Assembly: GCA_008668235.1 (NCBI GenBank)
Contig: RQCP01000059.1
Location: 26,616 to 90,615 of the forward strand
DNA length: 64,000 bases
Direction of reading: 5' to 3'
Source: Collinsella aerofaciens
Lineage (GTDB): Bacteria; Actinomycetota; Coriobacteriia; Coriobacteriales; Coriobacteriaceae
Shown here one piece after another: positions 16,648 through 25,164 of the stretch (positions are counted from its first letter, which is position 1; each line of letters starts with the position of its first letter). The position numbers and the translations under genes are program-made. The notes below the pieces were generated by a model. The model saw only the letters and a list, made by a program, of their open reading frames with translations. It was not told where the DNA came from and ran no database searches.

Positions 16648-17406
16648 GTGCTCAAAGCAGTCGTTTTCGATATGGACGAGACGCTTCTTAGCATCAACCT
16701 CAATGCGTTCATCCTTCGCTATTTTAAGGATGTCTCATCGATGCTCGCGGATATCGGGCGCCGCAGCCGCGGTGGCACGATGGCACGCCTCGGCACCATC
16801 CTGGTCGACCTCAACGCCAATCGCCGCAGCGGCACGGACAATCGCACCAATCTTGAGTTTTACCGCACCGAGGTCGAGCGCCGATGCGGCATCTGCCTCT
16901 CCGATCCCATCATCTACGAGGCGTTTACCTACTACGAGCGCGAAGTTCTTCCGTACAAGAACGACGATATCATTAACGCCCACGCCATGCCGGGCGCACA
17001 CGCCGCGCTCCAGGCCGTACAGGACGCAGGGCTGCGTTGCGCGCTCTTTACCAACCCCAGCTTTCCCCAGGGGGCCATCGAGTGCCGCATGGGTTGGGGC
17101 GACCTGGCTGACGCTCCCTTTGAGCTCGTCACGCACATGGGAAACGCCACCCGCTGCAAGCCTGATGCCACCTATTATCTTGAACAGCTTCAGGTGATGG
17201 GGCTCAAGCCGCACGAGGTCCTTATGGTGGGCAACGATCCCAAGCGCGACTTCCCGTCCCCCGATTGTGGCATCCAAACCGCCTTTGTGGGCCAGGGCAA
17301 GCCCAGCCGAGCCACCTGGCGCGGAACCATGGAAGACTTCGCCCGCGACTTCAACGCCGTAATCGAAGCCTTCTACGAACACCAAGTAGCCGACGAACTG
17401 TCATAG
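16648..17406 (+). CDS. HAD-superfamily hydrolase
   Basis: This 252-residue protein has all four HAD motifs: DMDET at the N-terminus (nucleophile and acid Asp), the Thr of ALFTNPS, the Lys of CKPDATYY, and VGNDPKRDF near the C-terminus. An alpha-helical cap occupies roughly residues 20-115. These enzymes are mostly phosphatases of small phosphorylated metabolites; the substrate is unknown. The GTG at 16648 is chosen because GAAAGG lies 7 nt upstream and the catalytic motif then begins at residue 8, as is usual; the open frame extends about 50 codons further upstream without a ribosome binding site. Confidence 0.85.
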   Translation: MLKAVVFDMDETLLSINLNAFILRYFKDVSSMLADIGRRSRGGTMARLGTILVDLNANRRSGTDNRTNLEFYRTEVERRCGICLSDPIIYEAFTYYEREVLPYKNDDIINAHAMPGAHAALQAVQDAGLRCALFTNPSFPQGAIECRMGWGDLADAPFELVTHMGNATRCKPDATYYLEQLQVMGLKPHEVLMVGNDPKRDFPSPDCGIQTAFVGQGKPSRATWRGTMEDFARDFNAVIEAFYEHQVADELS

Positions 17407-17449
17407 GACCCCTCGCTCCAAACAAAATAGCGCCGCAGGTTGAGCATAA

Positions 17450-17563
17450 GTCAGCGAAAACGCCCCTAAGCGAGCAATGTGCCTTGAAAGAGGAGGGCAT
17501 AGGCCTTCTGGCCATGCCCGACGATTGAAAGGCAGATTGCCGCTTAGGGGCGTTTGCAGCGTC
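17450..17563. other. structured two-copy element, copy B
   Basis: A perfect 15-bp stem (17458-17472 with 17541-17555) encloses the same core as copy A at 14337. The stem sequence is entirely different from copy A. In the inner hairpin GACC/GGTC of copy A is GGCC/GGCC here, a compensatory change. Flanks GTCAGCGAAA and GCAGCGTC match copy A. It lies between the stop codons of the convergent HAD gene and the cysteine desulfidase-like gene, so it may serve as a transcription boundary, though neither side has a T run. Confidence 0.7.
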
Positions 17564-17595
17564 GACTGGTTACGCGGTTTGGTAAAACCGCGTAA

Positions 17596-18915
17596 CTAGC
17601 ACACCTGGGTTTTGCCGATCATGATGTTGAGGATCTCGACGTCGGTGTCCTTCATGCCCACGCGGCCTACGTAGCCCATACTGGCGATCGTCTGCTCAAC
17701 GGTATCTTGGATCAGGCCCTCGCCGGCGCGGAAGCCGCGGCCTTGCATGGCCATATCGTGGCCCAGAATCGCCGCATCGACGGCAGCCGAGATCTTGGCG
17801 GCACAGCTCGCCTTGGCGCCGTCGCACACGATGCCGCCCACGTTGCCAAGCGTATTCGAGACCGTCGCGCCAATCTGTTCGCGCGTGCCACCGCACAGCC
17901 AGGTAATCGCAGCGCCGGCGCCGCACGCAGCGCAAATAGCACCGCAAAACGCCGAGAGCGCACCAATATAGCTCTTGATATGCACGGCGATAAGATCGGA
18001 CAGCATCACGGCGCGCACCAGGCGCTCGTGGTCCCAACGCAGGTACTCGGCATACTCCATGACGGGCAATGCGCAGGTAATGCCCTGATTGCCCGAGCCG
18101 CACACAATGGCGACCGGCAGCGCGCAACCGTTCATGCGGGCGTCGGACCCGGCGGCCGCACGGGCACGGGCGCGGCAGGCGACGTCATCGGCACGAGCAC
18201 CCAGCAGCGTACGGCCCACCTCGGCGCCCCAAGCGTGCGCGAGGCCCTCAGCACTGATCGCGCCATTCAGCTCAATCTGACGCTCAACGGCAGCGCGGGC
18301 GTCCTCAATGTCACCGTCCTCGATAAAGTCGATGATGGTCTCGATCGACATGGGCGTGTCGGCGTTATCTGCCGCACGCTCGGCCACCACGCGCTCGGCG
18401 CAGGCGGCGCACTCCCCCGCCGACTTACCGCATACCGGAATACCGTCGAGCGTATGGCACGTGACATTAGTGTGGTGATCGGTAATCTCGACGACCGCGG
18501 TATGGCCCCCGGCCGTCGCAGTCACCTTGATGTAGAGGTTGGGCACACCCTCGACAAGCGACACCTCGCAGTAGTCCGCATCGGCAAGCAGCTCGGCCCC
18601 GCGGGCGCGGGCCGCGTCATCGACGCTCTCGAGCACCTCGAGCGCGCGCTTGGCGTCGCCGCCCACGGCACCCAGCACGGCCGCGGCTTCAATACCATGC
18701 ATTCCGCCCGAGTTGGGCACGGTCACGCTCTTGACGTTCTTGATGATGTTGCCCGAGCAGGCAACATCCATATGATCGGGCTCGCAACCGAGCGTCTGGC
18801 TCGCCAGCGCCGCTGCATAGGCAACGGCAATGGGCTCGGTGCAGCCGAGTGCACAGACAAGTTCGCGGTTCAAAACATCGCAAAACGCGGCATCACGGAT
18901 GGAATCGGTAGGCAT
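17596..18915 (-). CDS. L-cysteine desulfidase / UPF0597 (CyuA-YhaM-like) protein
   Basis: The 439-residue protein matches the UPF0597 family related to the alpha subunit of iron-sulfur L-serine dehydratases. Expected features are ALGCTEPIAVAYA (near residue 23), CSGNIIKN, PNSGGMHGIEAAAVLGA, SGNQGI and CGAGAAITWLCGG, with cysteines likely to bind an oxygen-labile [4Fe-4S] cluster. Known members break down L-cysteine to pyruvate, ammonia and sulfide. AGGAG lies 6 nt before the ATG at 18915. Sulfide produced could feed metY, but that link is speculation. Serine dehydratase activity is an alternative. Confidence 0.85.
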   Translation of the reverse strand: MPTDSIRDAAFCDVLNRELVCALGCTEPIAVAYAAALASQTLGCEPDHMDVACSGNIIKNVKSVTVPNSGGMHGIEAAAVLGAVGGDAKRALEVLESVDDAARARGAELLADADYCEVSLVEGVPNLYIKVTATAGGHTAVVEITDHHTNVTCHTLDGIPVCGKSAGECAACAERVVAERAADNADTPMSIETIIDFIEDGDIEDARAAVERQIELNGAISAEGLAHAWGAEVGRTLLGARADDVACRARARAAAGSDARMNGCALPVAIVCGSGNQGITCALPVMEYAEYLRWDHERLVRAVMLSDLIAVHIKSYIGALSAFCGAICAACGAGAAITWLCGGTREQIGATVSNTLGNVGGIVCDGAKASCAAKISAAVDAAILGHDMAMQGRGFRAGEGLIQDTVEQTIASMGYVGRVGMKDTDVEILNIMIGKTQVC

Positions 18916-19088
18916 ATGTATCTCCTGCTTGCATAACGGGCGGGGCTCTCAAAAAAGTTACCTCCTTTATTTGATAACAATGCATCAAAAACCGCAACCC
19001 AGGTTCCGGTAGACGGCATTCAGGCGCAAACTGGCGGCATTCATTCACGAGAAGCCAGTCTTGTTGCCTGCTAAAGCGTTTGACCAAA

Positions 19089-19104
19089 AAACGCTCGAGC
19101 GTTT
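19089..19104. promoter_or_regulatory. perfect 16-bp palindrome upstream of rpiB
   Basis: AAACGCTCGAGCGTTT lies 83 bp before the rpiB start and overlaps the region where its promoter should be. Its form suits a dimeric repressor. The regulator is unknown. Confidence 0.45.
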
Positions 19105-19186
19105 ACGCAAAAGTCGCGCTATCATGCAGTCGAACGCGGTAAACACCTTTAGCATTTGCGCCGCACAGACCAGAGAGGAACCATCC

Positions 19187-19654
19187 ATGAAGATCGGTAT
19201 CGGTAACGACCACGCCGCCGTCGAGCTCAAGAACATCATCTCCGAGCACCTGAAGGAGCGCGGCTGCGAGGTCGTGAACTTTGGCACCGACACCTCCGAG
19301 AGCTTTGACTACCCCATCGCCGGCTACAAGGTGGGTAAGGCCGTTGCCAACGGTGACGTCGACCTGGGCATCCTCATCTGTGGCACCGGTGTCGGGATTA
19401 GCCTGGCTGCCAACAAGGTCGAGGGCGTACGCGCCGTCGTGTGCTCCGAGCCCTTCAGCGCCAAGCTCTCCCGCATGCACAACAATACCAACGTGCTCGC
19501 CTTTGGCGCCCGCGTCGTGGGCTCCGAGCTCGCCAAGATGATTGTCGACGAGTGGCTCGACGCCGAGTTTGAGGGCGGTCGTCACGAGCGTCGCGTTAAC
19601 CTCCTCAACGAGATCGACCACACGCGCGGCCTCAAGGTCGTCGACGAGGCCTAA
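19187..19654 (+). CDS. rpiB: ribose-5-phosphate isomerase B
   Basis: This 155-residue enzyme interconverts ribose 5-phosphate and ribulose 5-phosphate in the pentose phosphate pathway. It begins MKIGIGNDHAAVELK, then has the conserved CGTGVGISLAANK with the catalytic cysteine, and NVLAFGARVVG. Sugar phosphate isomerases such as LacA/LacB share the fold, but the motif set fits RpiB. GAGG lies 8 nt before the ATG at 19187; a longer reading upstream has no ribosome binding site. The gene stands alone between a palindromic operator candidate and a terminator. Confidence 0.92.
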   Translation: MKIGIGNDHAAVELKNIISEHLKERGCEVVNFGTDTSESFDYPIAGYKVGKAVANGDVDLGILICGTGVGISLAANKVEGVRAVVCSEPFSAKLSRMHNNTNVLAFGARVVGSELAKMIVDEWLDAEFEGGRHERRVNLLNEIDHTRGLKVVDEA

Positions 19655-19681
19655 ACATCTCAGTGCCACAAGCTAACAGCA

Positions 19682-19728
19682 GGGGCCCGCTCGGAACTCA
19701 TGACCGAACGGGCCCCTTCATAGATTTT
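19682..19728 (+). terminator. rpiB terminator
   Basis: GGGGCCCG(C)TCGG at 19682 pairs with CCGA(A)CGGGCCCC ending at 19716, followed by TTCATAGATTTT. The stem is strong, the T run imperfect. Confidence 0.7.
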
Positions 19729-19732
19729 GGAA

Positions 19733-19766
19733 TAAAAGGGCGCCGCGGATGGAGTTCCGCGGCGCC
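19733..19766 (-). terminator. ndk terminator
   Basis: On the minus strand GGGCGCCGCGGA and its complement (19766-19755 and 19749-19738) form a perfect 12-bp stem followed by TTTTATT. Confidence 0.85.
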
Positions 19767-19805
19767 CAAGCCACACGCTAACAGCTTTAAGGAGTCAAAG
19801 CTGGT

Positions 19806-20210
19806 TTAGCCAAAGAAGCGCTTGATCTCGATCTCGGCGTTCTCCAGGCAGTCGGAGCCGTGGATCACGTTGGCGTTGACATCGACAGCGAAGTCGCCGC
19901 GGATGGTACCAGGAGCAGCGTCAAGCGGATTAGTAGCGCCCATGAGGGTGCGCATCTTAGCAACAGCGGAGAGACCGGAAACGACCATCTTGACGACCGG
20001 ACCGCTCGTCATAAAGTCACAGAGACCGCCAAAGAAGGGCTTGTCGGCCAGATGGGCGTAGTGCTCCTCGACGGTAGCGCGCTCGAGCGTAGTCATCTCC
20101 ATGCGCTCGATGACAAGGCCGCTGCGCTCGATGCGAGCAACAATCTCGCCGATCTTGCGGTCGCGCACGGCGTCGGGCTTAATCATGATGAAGGTCTTCT
20201 CGATAGCCAT
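19806..20210 (-). CDS. ndk: nucleoside diphosphate kinase
   Basis: The 134-residue enzyme passes the gamma phosphate from ATP to nucleoside diphosphates. It starts MAIEKTFIMIKPDAV and carries the active-site histidine in NVIHGSDCLENAEIEI, with GPVVKMVV and RTLMGATNP in their usual places. The length is normal for bacterial Ndk. AAAGG lies 7 nt before the ATG at 20210; 14 additional upstream codons in frame are disregarded for that reason. The promoter region shows a -35/-10 pair and two tandem 18-bp repeats. Confidence 0.95.
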   Translation of the reverse strand: MAIEKTFIMIKPDAVRDRKIGEIVARIERSGLVIERMEMTTLERATVEEHYAHLADKPFFGGLCDFMTSGPVVKMVVSGLSAVAKMRTLMGATNPLDAAPGTIRGDFAVDVNANVIHGSDCLENAEIEIKRFFG

Positions 20211-20273
20211 AAGGTAGCCTTTCAAGTAGGTTCGCGCGTGCCCAAGTCCCATTCCGGCACCCGCCTGGACTGC

Positions 20274-20302
20274 ATCGTAACAGAGTTTTAGCTGCAGTTA
20301 AA
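20274..20302 (-). promoter_or_regulatory. ndk promoter
   Basis: On the minus strand TTTAAC (20302-20297) and TACGAT (20279-20274) are 17 bp apart, about 64 bp before the ndk start. The -35 box is a partial match. Confidence 0.5.
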
Positions 20303-20312
20303 CAAAAAGCTG

Positions 20313-20348
20313 TTTATTGAAACGTTACAATTTATTGAAGCGTTCCAT
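20313..20348. repeat. two tandem 18-bp repeats upstream of the ndk promoter
   Basis: TTTATTGAAACGTTACAA (20313-20330) is followed directly by TTTATTGAAGCGTTCCAT (20331-20348), matching at 15 of 18 positions. They lie 11 bp upstream of the ndk -35 box, where an activator would bind; AT-richness could also act as an UP element. The rest of this 385-bp gap between ndk and argH (20349-20509) holds nothing I recognise. Confidence 0.55.
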
Positions 20349-20509
20349 ATGTGTCACTTCTGTTTCGAAGCTCGATTAGAGTACCATCCGACTGCCCATC
20401 AACCGCATCGAGCAGAGCAGACGGTCGGTTGCCGCCCGCGAACGTACCCCCTTCACAACCTGCCCAAAGGTCCTACAGAACTTCTCGACAAGCCCCTCCC
20501 CCATAGCAA

Positions 20510-20544
20510 CAAAATACGGACGCTCACATCAGCAGACGTCCGTA
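20510..20544 (-). terminator. argH terminator
   Basis: On the minus strand TACGGACG pairs with CGTCCGTA across a 14-nt loop, followed by TTTTG. It lies 50 bp past the argH stop. Confidence 0.7.
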
Positions 20545-20595
20545 AAGCAAAAAATGATTCCTCAATAAATGGCAAAAACAGCTTCGGCCAAACCC

Positions 20596-22026
20596 TTACT
20601 TTATCCCGTGGCCCATCTCGACGACCTTGGTCAGCGATCCAAACACGCCCTCGTCGGCCACGAGCTGTGCCTCGGCACGCTGCAGCTGCACGGCAACGGC
20701 GGCAGGGGCGGTACCGCCCTCGGTCGTGCGTGCAGCGACAATCGACGGGATGTCGAGCGCCTCGGTAATGTCGTGCTCAAAGAGCGAGCTTGCCTCCTGG
20801 AACACCTCAAACGGCAGGTCCTCAAGATTGCAGCCGCGCTTCTCACACATCAGGACCAGATGGCCCACCACGGCGTGTGCCTCGCGGAACGGCAGGCCAC
20901 GCTTGGCCAGGTAATCGGCAACATCGGTAGCGGCAAGGTGCCCCACGCCGCACTCGCGCGCCATGGCATCCTCGTTGACAGTCCAGGTCGAAATCATACC
21001 GGCCATAACGGACAGGCACTGCATGAGCGTATGGGCGGTATCGAGCGCGCCCTCCTTGTCCTCCTGCAAGTCCTTGTTATAAGCGAGCGGCAAGCCCTTC
21101 ATGGTCACGAGCAGCTGCACCAGGTTGCCATAGACTCGGCCGCTCTTGCCGCGGATAAGCTCGGCAAAGTCGGGGTTCTTCTTCTGCGGCATGATGGACG
21201 AACCGGTGGAGTAAGAGTCGGAAAGCGTGATAAAGCCAAATTCGGAGCTCGACCACAGCACGATCTCCTCGGAAAGACGCGACAGGTGCATCGCCATGAC
21301 GGAGCCGGCGTAATGCAGGTCGAGGAGGAAATCACGGTCGGAAACCGCATCGAGCGAGTTGGGAATCACGCCCGCAAAGCCAAGTTCGGCAGCCGTCATC
21401 TGACGATCGAGCGGATAGCTCGTGCCGGCAAGCGCGGCAGCGCCCAGCGGACAGTTGTCGGCGGCATCAAAGGCGGCCTTCAGGCGTGTAAAGTCGCGCG
21501 CGAACATCCAGGAATACGCCAGCAGATGATGCGACAGCAGCACGGGCTGAGCATGCTGCATGTGCGTGTAGCCCGGCAGAATCACCTTGTCGTACTTCTT
21601 GGCCGCATCAACCAGCACATGACGCAGCCCAAGATTGGCCTCCATGAGCTCTTTGGCCAGCGCCTTGACGCCCAGGCGCGTATCGGTCGCCACCTGGTCG
21701 TTGCGCGAACGCCCGGTATGCAAGCGCTTACCGGCCTCGCCGATGCGGCGCGTCAGCTCGCTCTCGATGGACATATGAATGTCTTCGTCGTTGATGTCGA
21801 AGGTGAAGTTGCCGGCATCGATATCCTGTTCGATTCCGGTCAGGCCCTTGGCAATCGCCTGCTCGTCCTCGGCACTGATGATGCCCTGGGCCGCCAGCAT
21901 TTTGGCATGCGCCTTAGAGCCGGCGATATCCTGCTTATAGAGATGTTTGTCGACCGGCAGCGACGCGCCAAACTCCTGCGTGACCTCGGCCACGCCCGCC
22001 TCAAAACGACCGCCCCAAAGAGCCAT
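20596..22026 (-). CDS. argH: argininosuccinate lyase
   Basis: This 476-residue enzyme splits argininosuccinate into arginine and fumarate, the last step of arginine synthesis. The superfamily signature GSSIMPQKKNPD is present with the catalytic serine, as are SRNDQVATD and HMQHAQPVLLSHH. AAAGGGG lies 8 nt before the ATG at 22026, so the 25 in-frame codons upstream are excluded. It lies downstream of argG on the same strand, with a 56-codon ORF between them. Confidence 0.95.
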   Translation of the reverse strand: MALWGGRFEAGVAEVTQEFGASLPVDKHLYKQDIAGSKAHAKMLAAQGIISAEDEQAIAKGLTGIEQDIDAGNFTFDINDEDIHMSIESELTRRIGEAGKRLHTGRSRNDQVATDTRLGVKALAKELMEANLGLRHVLVDAAKKYDKVILPGYTHMQHAQPVLLSHHLLAYSWMFARDFTRLKAAFDAADNCPLGAAALAGTSYPLDRQMTAAELGFAGVIPNSLDAVSDRDFLLDLHYAGSVMAMHLSRLSEEIVLWSSSEFGFITLSDSYSTGSSIMPQKKNPDFAELIRGKSGRVYGNLVQLLVTMKGLPLAYNKDLQEDKEGALDTAHTLMQCLSVMAGMISTWTVNEDAMARECGVGHLAATDVADYLAKRGLPFREAHAVVGHLVLMCEKRGCNLEDLPFEVFQEASSLFEHDITEALDIPSIVAARTTEGGTAPAAVAVQLQRAEAQLVADEGVFGSLTKVVEMGHGIK

Positions 22027-22144
22027 GGAACCGTCCCCTTTCTCCAAATACCAAAACAAGCGCCCAAAGCAATGCGCCATATCGCTAAAGCGATTTTTCA
22101 ACCGCTAGTTTTACACATTCCCCACCGTGTGCGGAGCCATGTAG

Positions 22145-22315
22145 CTAATTTGCAAAGAAGTGACGCGCCATGCACTTGGCGCCCAACGTCTCCCTCCGGA
22201 TGTTGCCCTGCGAGCCATCGATCCAGGCCTTCAGGCTCATAGGGACGTCCTCGACCCTTGCAGCATCGAACTCGGGCGCGAGGGCAAGTAAAGCATGCGC
22301 GATAGCATTGAACAT
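22145..22315 (-). CDS. 56-residue hypothetical protein between argG and argH
   Basis: An ORF from ATG 22315 to TAG 22145 is preceded by GAGGAG, 8 nt upstream. The product begins MFNAIAHALLALAPEF and ends KCMARHFFAN; the N-terminal third could be an amphipathic helix, and the remainder is polar with Trp at position 31 and a single Cys. No family is recognised. It is on the strand of argG and argH, 119 bp before argH and past a hairpin that follows argG. Its codon use (GCC, CTC, CGC frequent) resembles that of real genes here. Confidence 0.55.
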   Translation of the reverse strand: MFNAIAHALLALAPEFDAARVEDVPMSLKAWIDGSQGNIRRETLGAKCMARHFFAN

Positions 22316-22365
22316 AATGGATACTCCTCATATATATAGGCGCAGAGCCGCCAAATTGATAGAAG

Positions 22366-22395
22366 GAGCCCCGCCGGACAACCCCGGCGGGGCTC
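22366..22395 (-). terminator. hairpin after argG
   Basis: GAGCCCCGCCGG and its complement form a 12-bp stem with a 6-nt loop, 154 bp past the argG stop and just ahead of the 56-codon ORF. The sequence after it on the minus strand (CCTTCTATC) is a poor T run, so termination may be partial. Confidence 0.55.
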
Positions 22396-22548
22396 GGACT
22401 CAGCCGCAGACGCGGCATCATATATGCGGGCGGAACGTAGGGGCCACCGATGTTAAGAAGTGTCAGCAAGCATAACGAAAGGTAGGGACCCCGTGCACCC
22501 GTTATGTATCACGCGGATGGGCCGCGCGGATACCAAGGGAAGGGGGCG

Positions 22549-23775
22549 CTAGGCCTGGGCGGCAGCAGAGCTGGGGCCCTGGACCTTTGCCCACGTCTTG
22601 AGCGACAGCGTATCGATCTCGATAAAGCCGGCGCTGGCCTTCTCGTCAAACGTGGTGTCGCGGTCGTAGGTAGCCAGACCGTAGTCGTAGAGGCTGAAGG
22701 GGCTCTTGCGGCCGACGACATGGCAGTTGCCCTTAAAGAACTTCAGACGGACAGTGCCGGTCACGAACTTCTGGGTATCGGCCATAAAGGCATCGAGCGC
22801 GTTTTTGAGCGGGCTGTACCACTGGCCGTTGTACACGGCGGTGGCCCAATCCTGCTCGAGCTTGATCTTGGTCTTGAGCAGGTCGCCCTCGACGCAGATG
22901 TCCTCGAGCGCCTTGTGGGCGGTGATGAGCGTCAGGGCGCCGGGAACCTCGTAGCACTCGCGGCTCTTAAGACCCACCAGGCGATCCTCGACCAGATCGA
23001 GACGGCCAAAGCCATTGTCGCCGGAGATCTTGTTGAGGGCGATGACGATCTCGGAGAGCTTCATCTTCTTGCCGTCTACGGCGACGGGCTTGCCGGCCTC
23101 AAACTCAATCTCGGTGTAAGTCGGGGTGTCAGGCGTGTCCTCGGGGTTCTTGGTCATAACCCAAGCGTCATCGAGCGGCTCATTCCAAGGGTCCTCCAGG
23201 TGACCGCACTCGATGGCGCGACCCCACAGGTTGTCGTCGATGGAATAGGGGTTATCGTTGGCACCCTCGGGAACCGGCACGTTGTGGGCGTGGGCATAGG
23301 CGACCTCGTCGGGACGGCACTTCAGGTCCCACTCGCGAACCGGGGCGATAACCTTAAGCTCGGGGTCGAGGGCCTTGACGGCAGCCTCAAAACGGACCTG
23401 GTCGTTACCCTTGCCGGTGCAGCCGTGGGCGACGTAGGTCGCGCCAAACTCGTGAGCGACCTCGACAAGCTTCTTGGCGAGCAGCGGGCGGGAAAGAGCG
23501 GAGAGCAGCGGGTACTTGTTCTCGTACATGGAGTTTGCGGCGATGGCCTTAGTCAGGAACTCATCGGAGAACTCGTCGCGCAGGTCGAGCACCTGGCAAT
23601 CGAGAACGCCCAGGTCGAGCGCCTTCTGCTTCTTGGCATCCAGTCCGGTCTCTTCCTGGCCCACATTGCCGCAGACACAAACGACATCGAGATTCTTCTC
23701 GTCCTGGAGCCACTTGACACATACGGATGTATCAAGACCACCGGAATATGCGAGAACGACTTTTTCCTTGCTCAT
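22549..23775 (-). CDS. argG: argininosuccinate synthase
   Basis: The 408-residue enzyme joins citrulline and aspartate using ATP. The N-terminal ATP pyrophosphatase motif is VLAYSGGLDTSVC, with THGCTGKGNDQVRFE-like sequence (here VAHGCTGKGNDQVRFE) and NPYSIDDNLWGRAIE downstream. AAAGG lies 8 nt before the ATG at 23775. With argH it covers the last two steps of arginine synthesis. I did not find a convincing ArgR box upstream. Confidence 0.95.
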   Translation of the reverse strand: MSKEKVVLAYSGGLDTSVCVKWLQDEKNLDVVCVCGNVGQEETGLDAKKQKALDLGVLDCQVLDLRDEFSDEFLTKAIAANSMYENKYPLLSALSRPLLAKKLVEVAHEFGATYVAHGCTGKGNDQVRFEAAVKALDPELKVIAPVREWDLKCRPDEVAYAHAHNVPVPEGANDNPYSIDDNLWGRAIECGHLEDPWNEPLDDAWVMTKNPEDTPDTPTYTEIEFEAGKPVAVDGKKMKLSEIVIALNKISGDNGFGRLDLVEDRLVGLKSRECYEVPGALTLITAHKALEDICVEGDLLKTKIKLEQDWATAVYNGQWYSPLKNALDAFMADTQKFVTGTVRLKFFKGNCHVVGRKSPFSLYDYGLATYDRDTTFDEKASAGFIEIDTLSLKTWAKVQGPSSAAAQA

Positions 23776-24329
23776 GGCTGTTTCCTTTCGCCCTTGGTAG
23801 CTAGTTAGAACATCGGTCAGTTGCAAGTCACCTTGAGGTCAATAACCGTGCAATATCAGGTTATTCAGCAGAATGCATCACAGGCATGCCCTAGAAACAT
23901 GCGGCTATGTCGTGCTTAAACCCAACAACCTCAAAATGACTCTGTTGAGGCATTGCGCCCCATGCGGACAGAGACGATTGTTATCGTCGTCGGGAAATTG
24001 CGCGCTGGCGTCGGATGGCATTGTCTGCAGTGGTGATGATCTTTACGAACTGCATCTGCCTCTCCTCTCACGTATCGCCGGGCGCAATTCAAATATCGCA
24101 AACGGTACCTTTTCCTCGGTAAACGGCTCTTTTGCCGTCTCCGTTTTCGATGTTCGCTATATTACGATAAAGTGCACGCTGCACAAGCGACAAATTCATA
24201 TTTCTGAAAAGTTTTTTCATTAGTTTGTGAATTGCAGTGCAAATACGCACCATTCCTGCGAAAATACGCTCGACTACTAGTTGATGGTTATAACGTCTGA
24301 AACAATCTCGAAACGAAAGGCGCTTTTTT
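23776..24329. other. 554-bp intergenic region with no supported gene
   Basis: This AT-richer stretch lies between divergent argG and the Cof phosphatase gene. It must contain both promoters. A plus-strand open frame (23873-24223) lacks a ribosome binding site and resembles no protein; I do not call it. The last 130 bp before 24330 are AT-rich. Nothing else is recognised. Confidence 0.4.
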
Positions 24330-25157
24330 ATGCAAACTTACGAATCGGACGCCAACATCGGCAACATTAAGATTCTCGCCGTCGATATGGACAAGACGCT
24401 GCTGACCGACGATCGCGTGCTGCCCCAGGGTCTCGACGACCGTCTGGACAAGCTCGCCGACGCAGGCATCGTATTCTGCCCCGCCAGCGGACGTCCCGCC
24501 CCCAAGCTCGAAGAGATGTTCGAGGGCATTAAGAACCGCCTCGCTTTTTGTCCCGATAACGGAGCGTGCGTGATCTATCGCGGCAGCTATATCTATAAGA
24601 GCAATATTGACGTGGAGCTGTATCAGCAGGTCTTGAGCCGTGCCTCGGAGGATCCTCGTGCTGTCCCCGTCCTGTGCTGCTTCGACGAGTTCTACGTGCT
24701 TGCCCGCGACCATCAATACCACGACGAGATCAGCGTCTACTACAACACAATCAACTACGTCGACAGCTTTGAGGGCATTGATTTCGAGTCCAACAAGATT
24801 TCGGTCTTCTTCCCCGGCTACGACGCCGAGCCTGCTTTCCGCGAGACCTATAGCCCCGAGTTCTCGGACAAGCTCTACGTCACCAACGCCGGGCGCGAGT
24901 GGATCGACTTTATGAACCTGGGCGTCGACAAGGGCGCCGGCGTCGCGCACCTGTGCGAGCACCTGGGCATCGATATTGCCGATGCTGCCGCCGTGGGTGA
25001 TACCTACAACGACATCCCCATGCTGGAGCGCGTCGGGCATAGCTTTATCGTGGACAATGCCGAGGAGCACATGAACGCGCATGCCAAGTGGCGCATTCCG
25101 AGCAACAACGACGGGGGCGTACTGACGCTCATCGACGCCATTCTGGCGGCTCGTTAA
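24330..25157 (+). CDS. Cof-type HAD phosphatase
   Basis: This 275-residue protein is a HAD hydrolase of the Cof/IIB group. Motif I is AVDMDKTLLTDD (residues 17-28), motif II lies in CPASGRP, and the C-terminal motif is AVGDTYNDIPML. A C2 cap sits between them, as in Cof and YbiV proteins, which hydrolyse sugar phosphates or cofactor phosphates. GAAAGG lies about 9 nt before the ATG at 24330. The nested palindrome 25165-25290 begins 7 bp after the stop. Confidence 0.88.
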   Translation: MQTYESDANIGNIKILAVDMDKTLLTDDRVLPQGLDDRLDKLADAGIVFCPASGRPAPKLEEMFEGIKNRLAFCPDNGACVIYRGSYIYKSNIDVELYQQVLSRASEDPRAVPVLCCFDEFYVLARDHQYHDEISVYYNTINYVDSFEGIDFESNKISVFFPGYDAEPAFRETYSPEFSDKLYVTNAGREWIDFMNLGVDKGAGVAHLCEHLGIDIADAAAVGDTYNDIPMLERVGHSFIVDNAEEHMNAHAKWRIPSNNDGGVLTLIDAILAAR

Positions 25158-25164
25158 ACTCGCC

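Noticed and set aside
14337..17563. Simple intrinsic terminators
   Set aside because: Neither copy has a T run on either strand, and terminators do not share a conserved structured core of this size.
20569..22242. Long plus-strand open frame opposite argH
   Set aside because: argH carries its signature motifs on the minus strand. The plus-strand frame is a by-product of GC-rich codon bias.
23840..23880. ArgR box before argG
   Set aside because: TGCAAT and ATTCA half-sites occur, but the spacing does not match the known 18-bp palindrome.
23873..24223. 116-codon plus-strand frame in the argG/Cof gap
   Set aside because: There is no ribosome binding site, its composition is unlike neighbouring genes and no domain is visible.
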